A stretch of DNA of 64,000 nt. It comes from DAITMV01 sp046318595. Lineage in GTDB: Bacteria; Pseudomonadota; Gammaproteobacteria; Burkholderiales; Burkholderiaceae_B. A program made the position numbers and the translations under genes. The notes below the pieces were generated by a model. The model saw only the letters and a program-made list of their open reading frames with translations. It was not told where the DNA came from and did not search any database. The stretch lies in contig JBKCTV010000044.1 in the NCBI GenBank assembly GCA_046318595.1, positions 28,962 to 92,961 of the forward strand. Direction: 5' to 3'. The first letter of the stretch is position 1; each line of letters opens with the position of its first letter. This document shows positions 35,510 to 44,506 of the stretch, piece by piece.

Positions 35510-37434
35510 GCTTGCTCCGATGCAGTGGAAGTCGTCGAAATGAATTGTTTATGCAGTGGGCCGCAAAGCTCGTCGTGTGCACCGCCGAGCTCCGCCTGCC
35601 GCCACATCCCGATATAAGCCGCTTCCAGGTTACGCGAAAAGCTTTCGGTGTCGAACAAGGCATGCGTTTTTTGGTTGGCGCGCAACCGGGCTTTGAGCTC
35701 CGCGAGGCGTCCGGGCACCGTCACCAATTGATAGGCCAATTCCTCGTAGGCTTCGAGCGAGCTCGTCGCCAGTTCCGGCAGTCCGATCGCGTGCACCAGG
35801 CTGCCTGCCACCCGCGAAGCGAAGCCGTTGCCCATGTAGGTGACGACAGGCAAGCCGGCCATCATCGCGTCGGCAGCCGTGGTGTGCGCGTTATACGGAA
35901 AGGTATCGAGGAACAGGTCCGCTTGCCGATAGCGCGCCAAGTGGTCCTCGACCCGCGGCACACGCCCGGCGAAAATCAAGCGCGCCGGGTCGACGCCGCG
36001 CACCTCGGCGTTGCGCCGCAGATTGCGCTGCGCCAGCTCACCGCGCGACATAAGCCACAGCACACTGTCAGGACAGCGTTTCAACAGCCGCATCCAGACA
36101 TCGAACATCGGTGGGGTGATTTTGTAATCGTGACTGAACGAACAGAACACCACGCCCGTGTCCGGCAAACCGCACTCGGCGCGCGACGGCGTGCCTTCGG
36201 CGATCACCAAACCACTGTCGGTTGGCAAGTAAGTGTCAGGCAAATACACCACTTTCTCGTCATAAAAGCGTTGCTGATGCTCGGGAATGATATGCCGGTC
36301 AGCGAGAATGTAATCCATGTACTCGGCACCCAGCGTGCCCGGATAGCCGAGATAATTAACTTGCACGGGCACCGGCCGGTAAGAAAAAACGGCGGTGCGC
36401 GAGTCGGTCGTGTAGCCCGCCAGATCGACGGCGATGTCGATTTCGCGCTCGCGCAGCAACTGCGCGATCTGCAGCGAACCCATGTTTTTAGCGTCGATGA
36501 AGTGGTCGAACGCCTGCACCATGCGCGCGCGCAGCCGGCTGCCGTCGTCGATACCGAGCGAAATCGCGGTTAATTCGAAGCGGCTTTTATCGTGCCGCTC
36601 GATGACACCGGCCATCAAATGACCGACCGGATGTTCGCGCAAATCGGGCGAAAGGTATGCCAGACGGATCTTCCGATGCCGGTAGCGCTCGCCGTTCCAC
36701 AACCGCACACTCTGCCGCGCGCAAAACGACCGCGAGAAAGTCCGCGCGGCGATGAAATGGTCTTCGGCGTTGTCGGTGATGGCCATCAAGGCGAGCGTCT
36801 TGCATGCTTTTTGGCCGGCCCGCACACCGTCGATGATGCGGGGTTTGAGCGTCTCCAGGCCGGACCAGTCGCAAATGTGCAACTGCTCGTACAGTAACAA
36901 GCCCAGTCCGTAATCGTAGTCGGGTTGAATTTTCAAGAGCGCTTGAAACATGCCGATCGCCTGTTCGCTCTGCTTGAACTCGGTCAAAATGATGCCGCAG
37001 TTGGCCAGCGCCGGTGCATATTGCGGGTTGACCTGCAACACCCGATTGAAACGCTCCAGCGCCTCTTTGTGCCGCAGCATCTCACGCAGCAAGGCGCCAC
37101 TGTTGATCATGACTTCGATGTAGTCCGGTTTGAGCAGCAAGGCCCGGTCGAACGCGGCTAAAGCCTCTTCTTTACGCCCAAGATTTTGCAGAATGGCGCC
37201 GTGCACGAACTGCAGCGGCGCGAACTGCGAGACGCGCTCCACGCCTGGCAGGCTCCACCGCAAGGCTTCTTCGTTCTTGCCACGGTTCAACAGAATCACG
37301 CAAATCGAATACAAAGCTGGCGCATTGCCCGGCTCGTCCTGCAGAATCTCTTCGAACAAGGCAGCGGCATCGTCCAACCGCCCTGCGTTTTGCCACTCGA
37401 TGGCCTGTATCAGCCGTTTATTCGCGTCAGTCAT
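35506..37434 (-). CDS. TPR-containing O-GlcNAc-transferase-like protein (SPINDLY/GT41 type)
   Basis: The first part of this 642-residue protein (about 1-190) is tetratricopeptide repeats (AALFEEILQDEPGNAPALYS, ALAAFDRALLLKPDYIEVMI, ALERFNRVLQVNPQYAPALA). The rest (about 225-620) is a GT41 catalytic region with RLAYLSPDLREHPVGHLMAG, VNYLGYPGTLGAEYMDYILA and LFLDTFPYNAHTTAADAMMAG. GT41 enzymes transfer GlcNAc or related sugars to Ser/Thr of proteins. It is the first gene of a seven-gene operon ending in a type I secretion pair, which suggests glycosylation of an exported protein; that link is inferred from position. Confidence 0.9.
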   Translation of the reverse strand: MTDANKRLIQAIEWQNAGRLDDAAALFEEILQDEPGNAPALYSICVILLNRGKNEEALRWSLPGVERVSQFAPLQFVHGAILQNLGRKEEALAAFDRALLLKPDYIEVMINSGALLREMLRHKEALERFNRVLQVNPQYAPALANCGIILTEFKQSEQAIGMFQALLKIQPDYDYGLGLLLYEQLHICDWSGLETLKPRIIDGVRAGQKACKTLALMAITDNAEDHFIAARTFSRSFCARQSVRLWNGERYRHRKIRLAYLSPDLREHPVGHLMAGVIERHDKSRFELTAISLGIDDGSRLRARMVQAFDHFIDAKNMGSLQIAQLLREREIDIAVDLAGYTTDSRTAVFSYRPVPVQVNYLGYPGTLGAEYMDYILADRHIIPEHQQRFYDEKVVYLPDTYLPTDSGLVIAEGTPSRAECGLPDTGVVFCSFSHDYKITPPMFDVWMRLLKRCPDSVLWLMSRGELAQRNLRRNAEVRGVDPARLIFAGRVPRVEDHLARYRQADLFLDTFPYNAHTTAADAMMAGLPVVTYMGNGFASRVAGSLVHAIGLPELATSSLEAYEELAYQLVTVPGRLAELKARLRANQKTHALFDTESFSRNLEAAYIGMWRQAELGGAHDELCGPLHKQFISTTSTASEQA

Positions 37435-37655
37435 GCTTACCCCTAACCAAGACTCACTTTATAGAATGAGTTTCGTGGCTTTTATCTCACCCGTGGGAAG
37501 GATAGCCTGCTTCTGGGGGTTTTTTGCTTAAAACAAGCGGTTAAGCTTGACTGTAGAAGTTTTTACCTTTTGCTCGCCCACCGCGATGCGCAGTTTCAGG
37601 CATGAGGAGGGTGATGCATTGTATAATTGGGGTTGAATTTTTGGATATTTTCTGC

Positions 37656-38009
37656 GTGCGCCGTCTTATTTGTCTTTTCCTATTGATGATGCTGCCATTG
37701 CATACCTTCGCGTTGCAAGGCGGTTGGACGCCAAAAGGAAATACGTTTGATCTCGCCCACGAAATAGAACACCGGCAAGTCACTAGCCATCACCATGATA
37801 TCGACGGTTCGATTCATTGTGATGATTCGACCGAGTCCGCCAAGCATTCGGCGGACCATAAATGCTGCCAGCAGATGGCAACCTTGCTGCCTGCCGTCTT
37901 GCCTCTGCTGAATTTTCCGCCTTCCTCGATGGTCGTCTTTCATCTGGGCATCAATGTTCCGGATGGATTTCCCGAGAGACCCCAAAAACCTCCATCCGCC
38001 CTCGGCTAA
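37656..38009 (+). CDS. CzcI-like small periplasmic metal-resistance protein
   Basis: From GTG 37656 the 117-residue product has a clean signal peptide (MRRLICLFLLMMLPLHTFA) and then a His/Cys-rich mature part (HEIEHRQVTSHHHDIDGSIH, HSADHKCCQQM). This fits the CzcI-type first genes of cation efflux operons. The frame is open from ATG 37602, but TATAAT occurs at 37622-37627, so that start may lie upstream of the transcript; the later start also fits the family N-terminus. Its role is probably regulatory or metal-binding. It precedes the TolC gene by 116 bp. Confidence 0.65.
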   Translation: MRRLICLFLLMMLPLHTFALQGGWTPKGNTFDLAHEIEHRQVTSHHHDIDGSIHCDDSTESAKHSADHKCCQQMATLLPAVLPLLNFPPSSMVVFHLGINVPDGFPERPQKPPSALG

Positions 38010-38125
38010 TTCGCCGAGGGAGTCCACGCATTTCTGAATCCTACAGAGTTCATCTGTACGGCGCAGTGCAATTTCGGTGTGCGATTGCCTTCGGCCAGTT
38101 CATCTGGACACCGAATGGAGAACGC

Positions 38126-39343
38126 ATGCTTGTATTAAACTTGTTTTACCGTAGTTTTGTCCTGATTGTCTTGGGATTAGCCGCACAGATGGCTTATGCC
38201 GAATCAGGCGCTTCCGAATTACGCGCCGCCGTCAATCTGGCATGGCAAAGATCACCGCAAGCGCGCACACTGGAAGCGCGCCGCGATGAAGTTCTGGCTA
38301 GCGGCGATGCCGCACATGCCTTGACGGCTGGCGCACCCGCGATCGGCCTAGCGCAACGCAGCGATCGCTGGAGCGACCAAAACGGACGCCGCGAAACCGA
38401 AGTATCCCTTTCCGCACCAGTCTGGTTACCAGGACAAAAGTCGGCACGACAAACACTGGTGCAAGCGAGTGCAGACGACCTGGAGGCGCAAATTGCCAAC
38501 ACACGGCTGGCGCTGGCGGGCGAAGTGCGAGAACGGCTTTGGGCGGTTGCCGCTGCCCGTGAAGCTTTATCGGAAGCGCAAGACCACATCGGGCGCCTCG
38601 AAGCGCTGGCGGATGAAGTGATGCGGCGCGTCAAAGCGGGTGATCTCGCCCGCACTGACGGCATGCTCGCGCAGCAAGAACTGCTGGCTTCCCGCGCCGC
38701 GTTGGGTCTGGCGCAGGCACGTGTCAATGAGGCGTTATCCCGCTACCGCACACTGACCGGTCAGCCGGATACTCCACCTCCAGTCGTCGAGCCGATAGGC
38801 AGCACACCGGCTGATCCGCATCCGCGTATGATCGCGGCGCGCACGGCGTTGCAGCATGCGCAAGCATCGCTGAACGTGGTCAATGTATCGCGCAGCGATC
38901 CACCGACTGCCGGCGTAGCGATGCGGCGCGAGCAAGATAGTAACGTCGCAAGCGCCAACCGTACCATCAGACTTTCGATCCAGATTCCAATCGGCACCCG
39001 CGCGCGCAATCGCCCGCTCGAGACCGCTGCGTACACCCAAATCGAAACGGCAACCGCTGAGGCTAGGCAAGCGGAGAGCGCGCTCCAGACCGATATCGAC
39101 CTGGCGCGACAGCAGTTGGCGGTGACACAAGAAGCGTTGGACATGGCGTCTTCAAGAACTGTCCTGGCACTCGATCACTTTCAGTTGATCGAAAAAGCAT
39201 TCCGCCTGGGCGAACGCGGACTGGCTGATGTGCTGCGCGCGCAGTCGCTCGTGCATGAAGCGGACGCAGCCGAACGGCAGCAGCGGGTGGCAGTCGGTTT
39301 AGCCCACGCACGATTGAATCAAGCGTTAGGAATCCTTCCATGA
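38126..39343 (+). CDS. TolC-family outer-membrane factor of metal efflux (CzcC-like)
   Basis: From ATG 38126 (ATGGAG six bases upstream) the 405-residue protein has a signal peptide ending AQMAYA and long coiled-coil alpha hairpins typical of TolC factors (AREALSEAQDHIGRLEALAD, ARQAESALQTDIDLARQQLA). It forms the outer-membrane duct of a three-part RND system with the next genes. Its stop overlaps the start of the following gene by four bases. The frame continues upstream to 37862, but that part lacks sense. Confidence 0.9.
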   Translation: MLVLNLFYRSFVLIVLGLAAQMAYAESGASELRAAVNLAWQRSPQARTLEARRDEVLASGDAAHALTAGAPAIGLAQRSDRWSDQNGRRETEVSLSAPVWLPGQKSARQTLVQASADDLEAQIANTRLALAGEVRERLWAVAAAREALSEAQDHIGRLEALADEVMRRVKAGDLARTDGMLAQQELLASRAALGLAQARVNEALSRYRTLTGQPDTPPPVVEPIGSTPADPHPRMIAARTALQHAQASLNVVNVSRSDPPTAGVAMRREQDSNVASANRTIRLSIQIPIGTRARNRPLETAAYTQIETATAEARQAESALQTDIDLARQQLAVTQEALDMASSRTVLALDHFQLIEKAFRLGERGLADVLRAQSLVHEADAAERQQRVAVGLAHARLNQALGILP

Positions 39344-39915
39344 GCCTGCATAAAATTTTTCTCGTTTTTCTCATAGCCATGTCCGCGGCGGTCGCGGCGG
39401 TCGCGGCTCCAGGTGCGCATGGCCCCAATGGCGAACATCTGGATGGCCACGAGAGCGGCGATGTGCATCGCAACGCCGAGCCGCGCATCGAAAGCTTCAC
39501 CGAGATTTTTGAGCTGGTCGGCCATCTCGAACAAGATGAACTCTCGATCCTGATCGACCGCTACGACACCAATGAACCGGTACTAAACGGCAAGCTGGAA
39601 GTCGAATTCAACGGCATCAAGGCCCCGGCGAAGTTTCACGCCGATCACGGCGACTATGCTGTGGATGACGCTAACCTGTTGAAGGCGCTGGCGAAACCGG
39701 GCAAGCATGCGCTGGTCTTCACGTTTTCCGCTGGCAACGATAACGACCTGCTTGAAGGTACGCTCGATGTTAGCGCCCATAACGGCACGCATGATCACGA
39801 TCATTCACTGACGCAAAAAGGTGCTTGGCTAGCCGGTGTTGCGCTTGTAGCGATCGTGATTGCCGCATTTGCAGCTAGCCGCCGCCGCAATAAGTTGTCG
39901 GAAAAAAAATCATGA
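39340..39915 (+). CDS. Small periplasmic protein of the metal-efflux operon
   Basis: This 191-residue protein has a signal peptide (MSLHKIFLVFLIAMSAAVAA), the His-bearing segment APGAHGPNGEHLDGHESG, a predicted beta-rich domain (LNGKLEVEFNGIKAPAKFHA) and a C-terminal membrane anchor (GAWLAGVALVAIVIAAFAAS) before a basic tail. The segment PGAHGPNGEHLD recurs almost unchanged at the N-terminus of the next protein, suggesting a shared metal-binding or docking role. The family is found in heavy-metal RND operons, but its function is not established. It overlaps both neighbours by four bases. Confidence 0.7.
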   Translation: MSLHKIFLVFLIAMSAAVAAVAAPGAHGPNGEHLDGHESGDVHRNAEPRIESFTEIFELVGHLEQDELSILIDRYDTNEPVLNGKLEVEFNGIKAPAKFHADHGDYAVDDANLLKALAKPGKHALVFTFSAGNDNDLLEGTLDVSAHNGTHDHDHSLTQKGAWLAGVALVAIVIAAFAASRRRNKLSEKKS

Positions 39916-41033
39916 AAATTCAAGCTTCACATTTATTCCGAATCCTTTGCGTGGTAGCTCTACTATCGCCGCTGGCACATGCAGCGCCCGGCGCGCATGG
40001 ATCGAATGGCGAACATCTAGATGCACCGGCCACCGGCAATGTGTCCGTCCTGGCGCGTCTGCCAGACGGCAGCGTCAACGTGCCAAAGCAGGCGCAGCGG
40101 CGCATGGCGATCCGTACCGTGATTGGGCGCGAGGGTGAGCATCCCTTGACAGTCGAATTGAATGGCCGGGTGGCGATCGATCCCAACGCGGGCGGTCGCG
40201 TGCAGGCGCCTTTCGCTGGACGAATCGAACCCGGCCCGAAAGGTTTGCCGATGAATGGGCAGCGCGTGGAAAAAGGCCAGGTGCTGGTCCATGTGCGCCC
40301 GGTCGCTAGCGCGATCGAACGCGGCAATCAACAGGCGCAACTGGCCGATCTGCGCGCCAATCGCTCACTTGCAATACAACGGCTCAAGCGGCTGGAATCT
40401 CTGGAAGGCACCGTGCCGCAGAAGGAAATCGATGCGGCGCGCGCCGAGCTGGCGAGCCTGACCGGACGTGAACGCGCCGTGTCGTCAAGTCTGGGCGGCA
40501 ATGAAGCGATCACCGCGCCGGCAGCCGGTGTGATCGCCACGTCGAACGTTCTCAACGGTCAGATTGTCGAGGCACGAGATGTACTGTTCGAGATCGTCGA
40601 TCCGAACCGGATGATGATCGAAGCGCTCACCACCGACGCCGCACTGGCGGGACGCATCGGCAATGCCAGCCTGGCCGGGTTGCCAGGCGTCGCACTTGAT
40701 TTGCTGGGCGCTGGCCGCAGCTTGCGCGATGGCGCGCTGCCGCTGAGTTTTCGGGCACGCACCAAGGATGTACTACTCGCCGTAGGCCAGCCGGTGACAG
40801 TAGTCGTGAAGCTGACCGATAAGGTCAAAGGCGTCGTCCTACCCGCCGAAGCGCTGGTGCGCAGTCCGGCCAACGAGACGATCGTCTGGATCAAGACGGG
40901 TGCCGAGCGCTTCATCGCGCAGCCGGTCGAGGCACGACCGCTGGACGCCAAAACCATCGTCGTCGTCAAAGGGCTCTCGCCCGACAACCGCGTAGTGGTG
41001 TCGGGCACCGCACTCATCAACCAGATCAGGTAA
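39912..41033 (+). CDS. Efflux RND periplasmic adaptor (CzcB-like)
   Basis: This 373-residue adaptor has a signal peptide, the N-terminal PGAHGSNGEHLD segment shared with the preceding protein, a lipoyl domain split by a helical hairpin (GRIEPGPKGLPMNGQRVEKG, SLEGTVPQKEIDAARAELAS) and a C-terminal beta domain (GQPVTVVVKLTDKVKGVVLP). This is the normal membrane-fusion layout of heavy-metal RND pumps. It lies between the TolC-type factor and the pump and overlaps the upstream gene. Confidence 0.9.
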   Translation: MKIQASHLFRILCVVALLSPLAHAAPGAHGSNGEHLDAPATGNVSVLARLPDGSVNVPKQAQRRMAIRTVIGREGEHPLTVELNGRVAIDPNAGGRVQAPFAGRIEPGPKGLPMNGQRVEKGQVLVHVRPVASAIERGNQQAQLADLRANRSLAIQRLKRLESLEGTVPQKEIDAARAELASLTGRERAVSSSLGGNEAITAPAAGVIATSNVLNGQIVEARDVLFEIVDPNRMMIEALTTDAALAGRIGNASLAGLPGVALDLLGAGRSLRDGALPLSFRARTKDVLLAVGQPVTVVVKLTDKVKGVVLPAEALVRSPANETIVWIKTGAERFIAQPVEARPLDAKTIVVVKGLSPDNRVVVSGTALINQIR

Positions 41034-41042
41034 GGGCGCTAC

Positions 41043-44000
41043 ATGTTCAATTGGATTGTTCGTTCCAGCCTGACCAACCGCTTTTTTGTGCTGGCGGCAG
41101 CCGTGCTGCTGGTCGTATACGGCACCTTGATGGCATTGCGCACGCCGGTCGATGTGTTCCCTGACATGAACAAACAGGTTGTCACCGTGCTGACCGAGGC
41201 AGGCGGCATGGCACCGGAAGAAGTCGAACTGCTGGTGTCGTTCCCCATCGAGAACTCACTCAACGGCATGCCGGGCGTTACCCGCGTGCGCTCCGTCTCG
41301 GGCGTTGGCTTATCGATTGTCTATGCCGAGTTCGATTGGGGCACCGATATCTACCGCAACCGGCAACTGGTATCCGAACGGCTGGCGCTGGTGCGTGAGC
41401 AACTGCCCGGCGGGATTGCACCGATCATGGGGCCTGTTTCGTCCATCATGGGGGAAATCATGCTGATCGCACTGCCGATCGACGTGTCAAAAGCGAACCC
41501 GATGCAGGCGCGCGAATATGCGAACTTCGTGCTGCGCCCACGCTTGCTGTCGATACCCGGCGTATCGCAAGTGATCCCAATCGGTGGCGAGGTGCGGCAA
41601 TTGCGCGTGGAACCGGATACCGCGCGCATGGCGCAGTTCGGCGTGACCTTGGAACAGGTAGAGGCATCGCTACGCGGTTTCGCCACCAATACCAGCGGTG
41701 GCTTCATCGATCTAAACAGCCGCGAATACCTGATCCGCAACCTCGGCCGTACCAACCGGCTCGATGATGTGAAGGGGCTGGCGGTCGCGTTCCGCAATGG
41801 CACGCCCGTACTGCTGGAACAGGTGGCGTCCGTTCGCTATGCGGCGGCGCTCAAACGCGGCGATGCGGGATTGAACTCGAAGCCGGCCGTCATTGTCAGT
41901 GTGCAGAAACAGCCGGCAGCCGACACCGTGAAGCTGACACGCGCTGTCGAGACCGCGCTGACGGAGCTCAAGCAAGGTCTCCCGGTCGGCATGTCAGCGC
42001 CTGAGGTGTTGTTCCGACAAGCCGACTTCATCGAGGCATCCATCAACAATGTGGTCGAAGCGTTGCGCGACGGTGCCATTCTGGTCGCGATCATCCTGTT
42101 CGCATTTCTGCTCAATGTACGCACCACGGCGATTTCCCTGATTGCGATTCCGTTGTCGCTGGCGGTGACGGCGGTTGCCTTTCACCTGCTCGGACAATCG
42201 ATCAACGTGATGACCCTGGGAGGGTTGGCGATTGCCGTCGGCGAACTGGTCGATGATGCGGTCGTCGATGTGGAAAACATCCTGCGACGGCTCAAGCAAC
42301 GATGCAGCGAAGACGACCCGCCGTCTGTGCTGGAAGTGATCTGGCGCGCGTCGGTCGAAGTGCGCTCCGGCATCGTGTATGCCACCGTGATCGTGGTGCT
42401 GGTTTTCGTCCCGCTGTTCGCATTACCCGGCATCGAAGGACGCTTGTTTGCGCCACTGGGTATTGCCTACATCGTGTCGATACTGGCATCGATGCTGGTG
42501 TCGATGACGGTCACGCCGGTATTGGCCTATTACCTGTTGCCGAACATGCCGCAGCTCGCGCATGGCGATAGCCCACTGGTCAGGCGTCTAAAGGCTTGGG
42601 ATGCACGCATTCTGGAATGGTCGTTTCCGCGCGCCAAAGTCATCCTCGCGGCAGCGACGCTGGCCGTGGTGGCCGCCGCAGCCAGCGTGCCATTCTTTGC
42701 GCGCGCGTTCCTGCCGCCATTCAATGAAGGATCGTTGGTGACGTCCCTGATGTTCAACCCCGGCACGTCGCTCGCCGAAGCGAATCGCATGGGCGCTACC
42801 GCCGAGACGTTGATCAAGCAGGTGCCCGAGGTCGTGAAGGTGGGACGCCGCACCGGGCGAGCTGAACTGGACGAGCATGCCGAAGGCGTGCATTCGTCGG
42901 AAATCGACGTCGATCTGAAGCGGTCTGCCCGCGACCGGGAAGCCGTGATGGCCGACATTCGCACGCAGCTATCGTCTTTGCCGGCGTCGGTCGCCATCGG
43001 GCAGCCCATCTCGCACCGGCTGGATCACTTGTTGTCCGGTGTGCGCGCGCAGATCGCCCTGAAAATTTACGGCGACGATATCGACACCCTGCGCGCTTTG
43101 GCCGAATCGCTGCGGGGGGGGCTGTCCAATGTACCAGGACTGGTCGATCTGACAGTGGAGCGCCAAGTGTTGATTCCGCAAATAAAAGTGCGCATCGATT
43201 ATCGCAAGGCTGCCCAATATGGAATCGCGCCGGGTCAGGCCCTGAAAGCGCTGGAAACGCTGTCGGATGGCGAACGCATCGCCCAGGTCGTCGATGGCGC
43301 GCGCCGTTTCGACCTGGTGCTACGGTTAGCCGACGAACGCCGCTCGCCGCAAGATTTGGCACGGGTGATGCTGGACAGCCCGGCAGGCAAGATTCCGCTG
43401 TCGGCGATCGCCACTATCGAAGAGGGCGACGGCCCCAACCAGATTGGTCGCGAAAACGGCCGCCGCCGCATCGTGGTGTATGCCAACACCGACGGCTCCG
43501 ACATGTCGCGCATCATCGGCGACATTCGCAAGGCCATCACCGCGACCGCGCTGCCAGGCAGTTATTTCGTCAGCATTGAGGGGCAGTTTCAGGCGCAGGA
43601 ACAGGCGATGAAGCTGATCACTGGACTGTCGCTGGCGTCGCTGGCAATGATCTTCCTGGTACTGTATTCGCGCTACCGGTCGGCAGTGCTAGCGCTGGTC
43701 ATCATGGGCAATATCCCGTTTGCGCTAATCGGCAGTGTGCTTGCGATGTGGATGACCGGCGTGACATTATCGGTGGCGTCGATGGTCGGGTTCATTACCC
43801 TGGCTGGCATCGCGACGCGCAACGGCATTCTCAAAGTCAGCCATTACATCAATTTGTGCAAGTTCGAAGGCGAGTCATTCGGCATGCCGATGATCGTGCG
43901 CGGCTCACTGGAACGGTTGACGCCGGTGCTGATGACCGCATTGGTGTCGGCGTTTGCACTGGTGCCGCTGCTGCTGGCGGCCGATGCACCGGGCAAGGAA

Positions 44001-44147
44001 ATCTTGCACCCTGTCGCGGTGGTGATCTTTGGCGGGCTAGTCAGTTCGACGATTCTCGATTCGCTGCTGACGCCGCTGATTTTCTGGTTGGTCGGGCGCA
44101 AGCCGCTGGAAATTCTGTTGGCCGCGCAGCAGGTGGACGCTTATTAA
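41043..44147 (+). CDS. Heavy-metal RND efflux pump (CzcA/CusA family)
   Basis: This 1034-residue inner-membrane pump has the twelve-span RND layout. The proton-relay motif in span 4 is [14 protein letters not shown] around residue 400-413 (Asp404/Asp405; CusA has Asp405 here). The Met residues that bind Cu/Ag in CusA are not conserved: the segment reads LMFNPGTS where CusA has a Met before P-S-T, and [10 protein letters not shown] where CusA has EMVET. A divalent-cation substrate (Zn, Co, Ni or Cd) is therefore more likely than copper or silver, though the specificity class is not assigned. It is the last intact gene of the operon. Confidence 0.92.
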   Translation: MFNWIVRSSLTNRFFVLAAAVLLVVYGTLMALRTPVDVFPDMNKQVVTVLTEAGGMAPEEVELLVSFPIENSLNGMPGVTRVRSVSGVGLSIVYAEFDWGTDIYRNRQLVSERLALVREQLPGGIAPIMGPVSSIMGEIMLIALPIDVSKANPMQAREYANFVLRPRLLSIPGVSQVIPIGGEVRQLRVEPDTARMAQFGVTLEQVEASLRGFATNTSGGFIDLNSREYLIRNLGRTNRLDDVKGLAVAFRNGTPVLLEQVASVRYAAALKRGDAGLNSKPAVIVSVQKQPAADTVKLTRAVETALTELKQGLPVGMSAPEVLFRQADFIEASINNVVEALRDGAILVAIILFAFLLNVRTTAISLIAIPLSLAVTAVAFHLLGQSINVMTLGGLAIAVGELVDDAVVDVENILRRLKQRCSEDDPPSVLEVIWRASVEVRSGIVYATVIVVLVFVPLFALPGIEGRLFAPLGIAYIVSILASMLVSMTVTPVLAYYLLPNMPQLAHGDSPLVRRLKAWDARILEWSFPRAKVILAAATLAVVAAAASVPFFARAFLPPFNEGSLVTSLMFNPGTSLAEANRMGATAETLIKQVPEVVKVGRRTGRAELDEHAEGVHSSEIDVDLKRSARDREAVMADIRTQLSSLPASVAIGQPISHRLDHLLSGVRAQIALKIYGDDIDTLRALAESLRGGLSNVPGLVDLTVERQVLIPQIKVRIDYRKAAQYGIAPGQALKALETLSDGERIAQVVDGARRFDLVLRLADERRSPQDLARVMLDSPAGKIPLSAIATIEEGDGPNQIGRENGRRRIVVYANTDGSDMSRIIGDIRKAITATALPGSYFVSIEGQFQAQEQAMKLITGLSLASLAMIFLVLYSRYRSAVLALVIMGNIPFALIGSVLAMWMTGVTLSVASMVGFITLAGIATRNGILKVSHYINLCKFEGESFGMPMIVRGSLERLTPVLMTALVSAFALVPLLLAADAPGKEILHPVAVVIFGGLVSSTILDSLLTPLIFWLVGRKPLEILLAAQQVDAY

Positions 44148-44202
44148 AAAAGCTATGGCGGCAGCGCCTATGTCGGAGTCGCGGCAACGATGGAGAAATG
44201 CG

Positions 44203-44262
44203 ATGAAAAAATAGATTGCCCTGGTGGCGATGACGATGGCTGTTACGCAAAGGACAGGCTGA
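44203..44262 (+). pseudogene. Probable remnant of a small exported-protein gene
   Basis: After the pump gene, GGAG is followed eight bases later by an ATG reading Met-Lys-Lys-stop, and the same frame continues IALVAMTMAVTQRTG before another stop. Together this looks like a signal-peptide start (MKK..IALVAMTMAV) with an amber codon at position four. The rest of the 237-bp gap (44148-44384) has no other coding signal and ends in the terminator of tRNA-Asn. Confidence 0.35.
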
Positions 44263-44340
44263 CGGAGCGGTACAAGAAAAATGGTTGAGATCGGTCACGC
44301 CACATTTACACAAGGACCGTGCTAATCAAGCAAACTTCAG

Positions 44341-44368
44341 CAAAAAGCCCAGGCTTGTGACCTAGGCT
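44341..44368 (-). terminator. Rho-independent terminator of tRNA-Asn
   Basis: AGCCCAGG (44346-44353) pairs with CCTAGGCT (44361-44368), seven of eight positions, loop seven bases. On the minus strand the stem is followed by TTTTTG, complement of the A run 44342-44346. It lies 16 bp after the 3' end of the tRNA gene. Confidence 0.75.
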
Positions 44369-44384
44369 AAGTGCTTGATATGTT

Positions 44385-44460
44385 TGGCTCCCCGACCTGG
44401 ACTCGAACCAGGGACCTGCGGATTAACAGTCCGTCGCTCTACCGACTGAGCTATCAGGGA
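44385..44460 (-). tRNA. tRNA-Asn (anticodon GTT)
   Basis: On the minus strand a 76-nt cloverleaf with encoded CCA is visible. The 7-bp acceptor stem is TCCCTGA/TCGGGGA with one G-T pair, the D-arm reads GCTCAGTCGGTAGAGC, the anticodon loop CTGTTAA has GTT (44425-44427 on the plus strand as AAC), and the T-arm contains GGTTCGAGTCC. The discriminator base is G. GTT reads AAC/AAT, so the tRNA is for asparagine. Confidence 0.97.
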
Positions 44461-44506
44461 TCAGGGACGGATTATAGCAAAATAATCGCGCCCCGCAATC
44501 GCCCGG

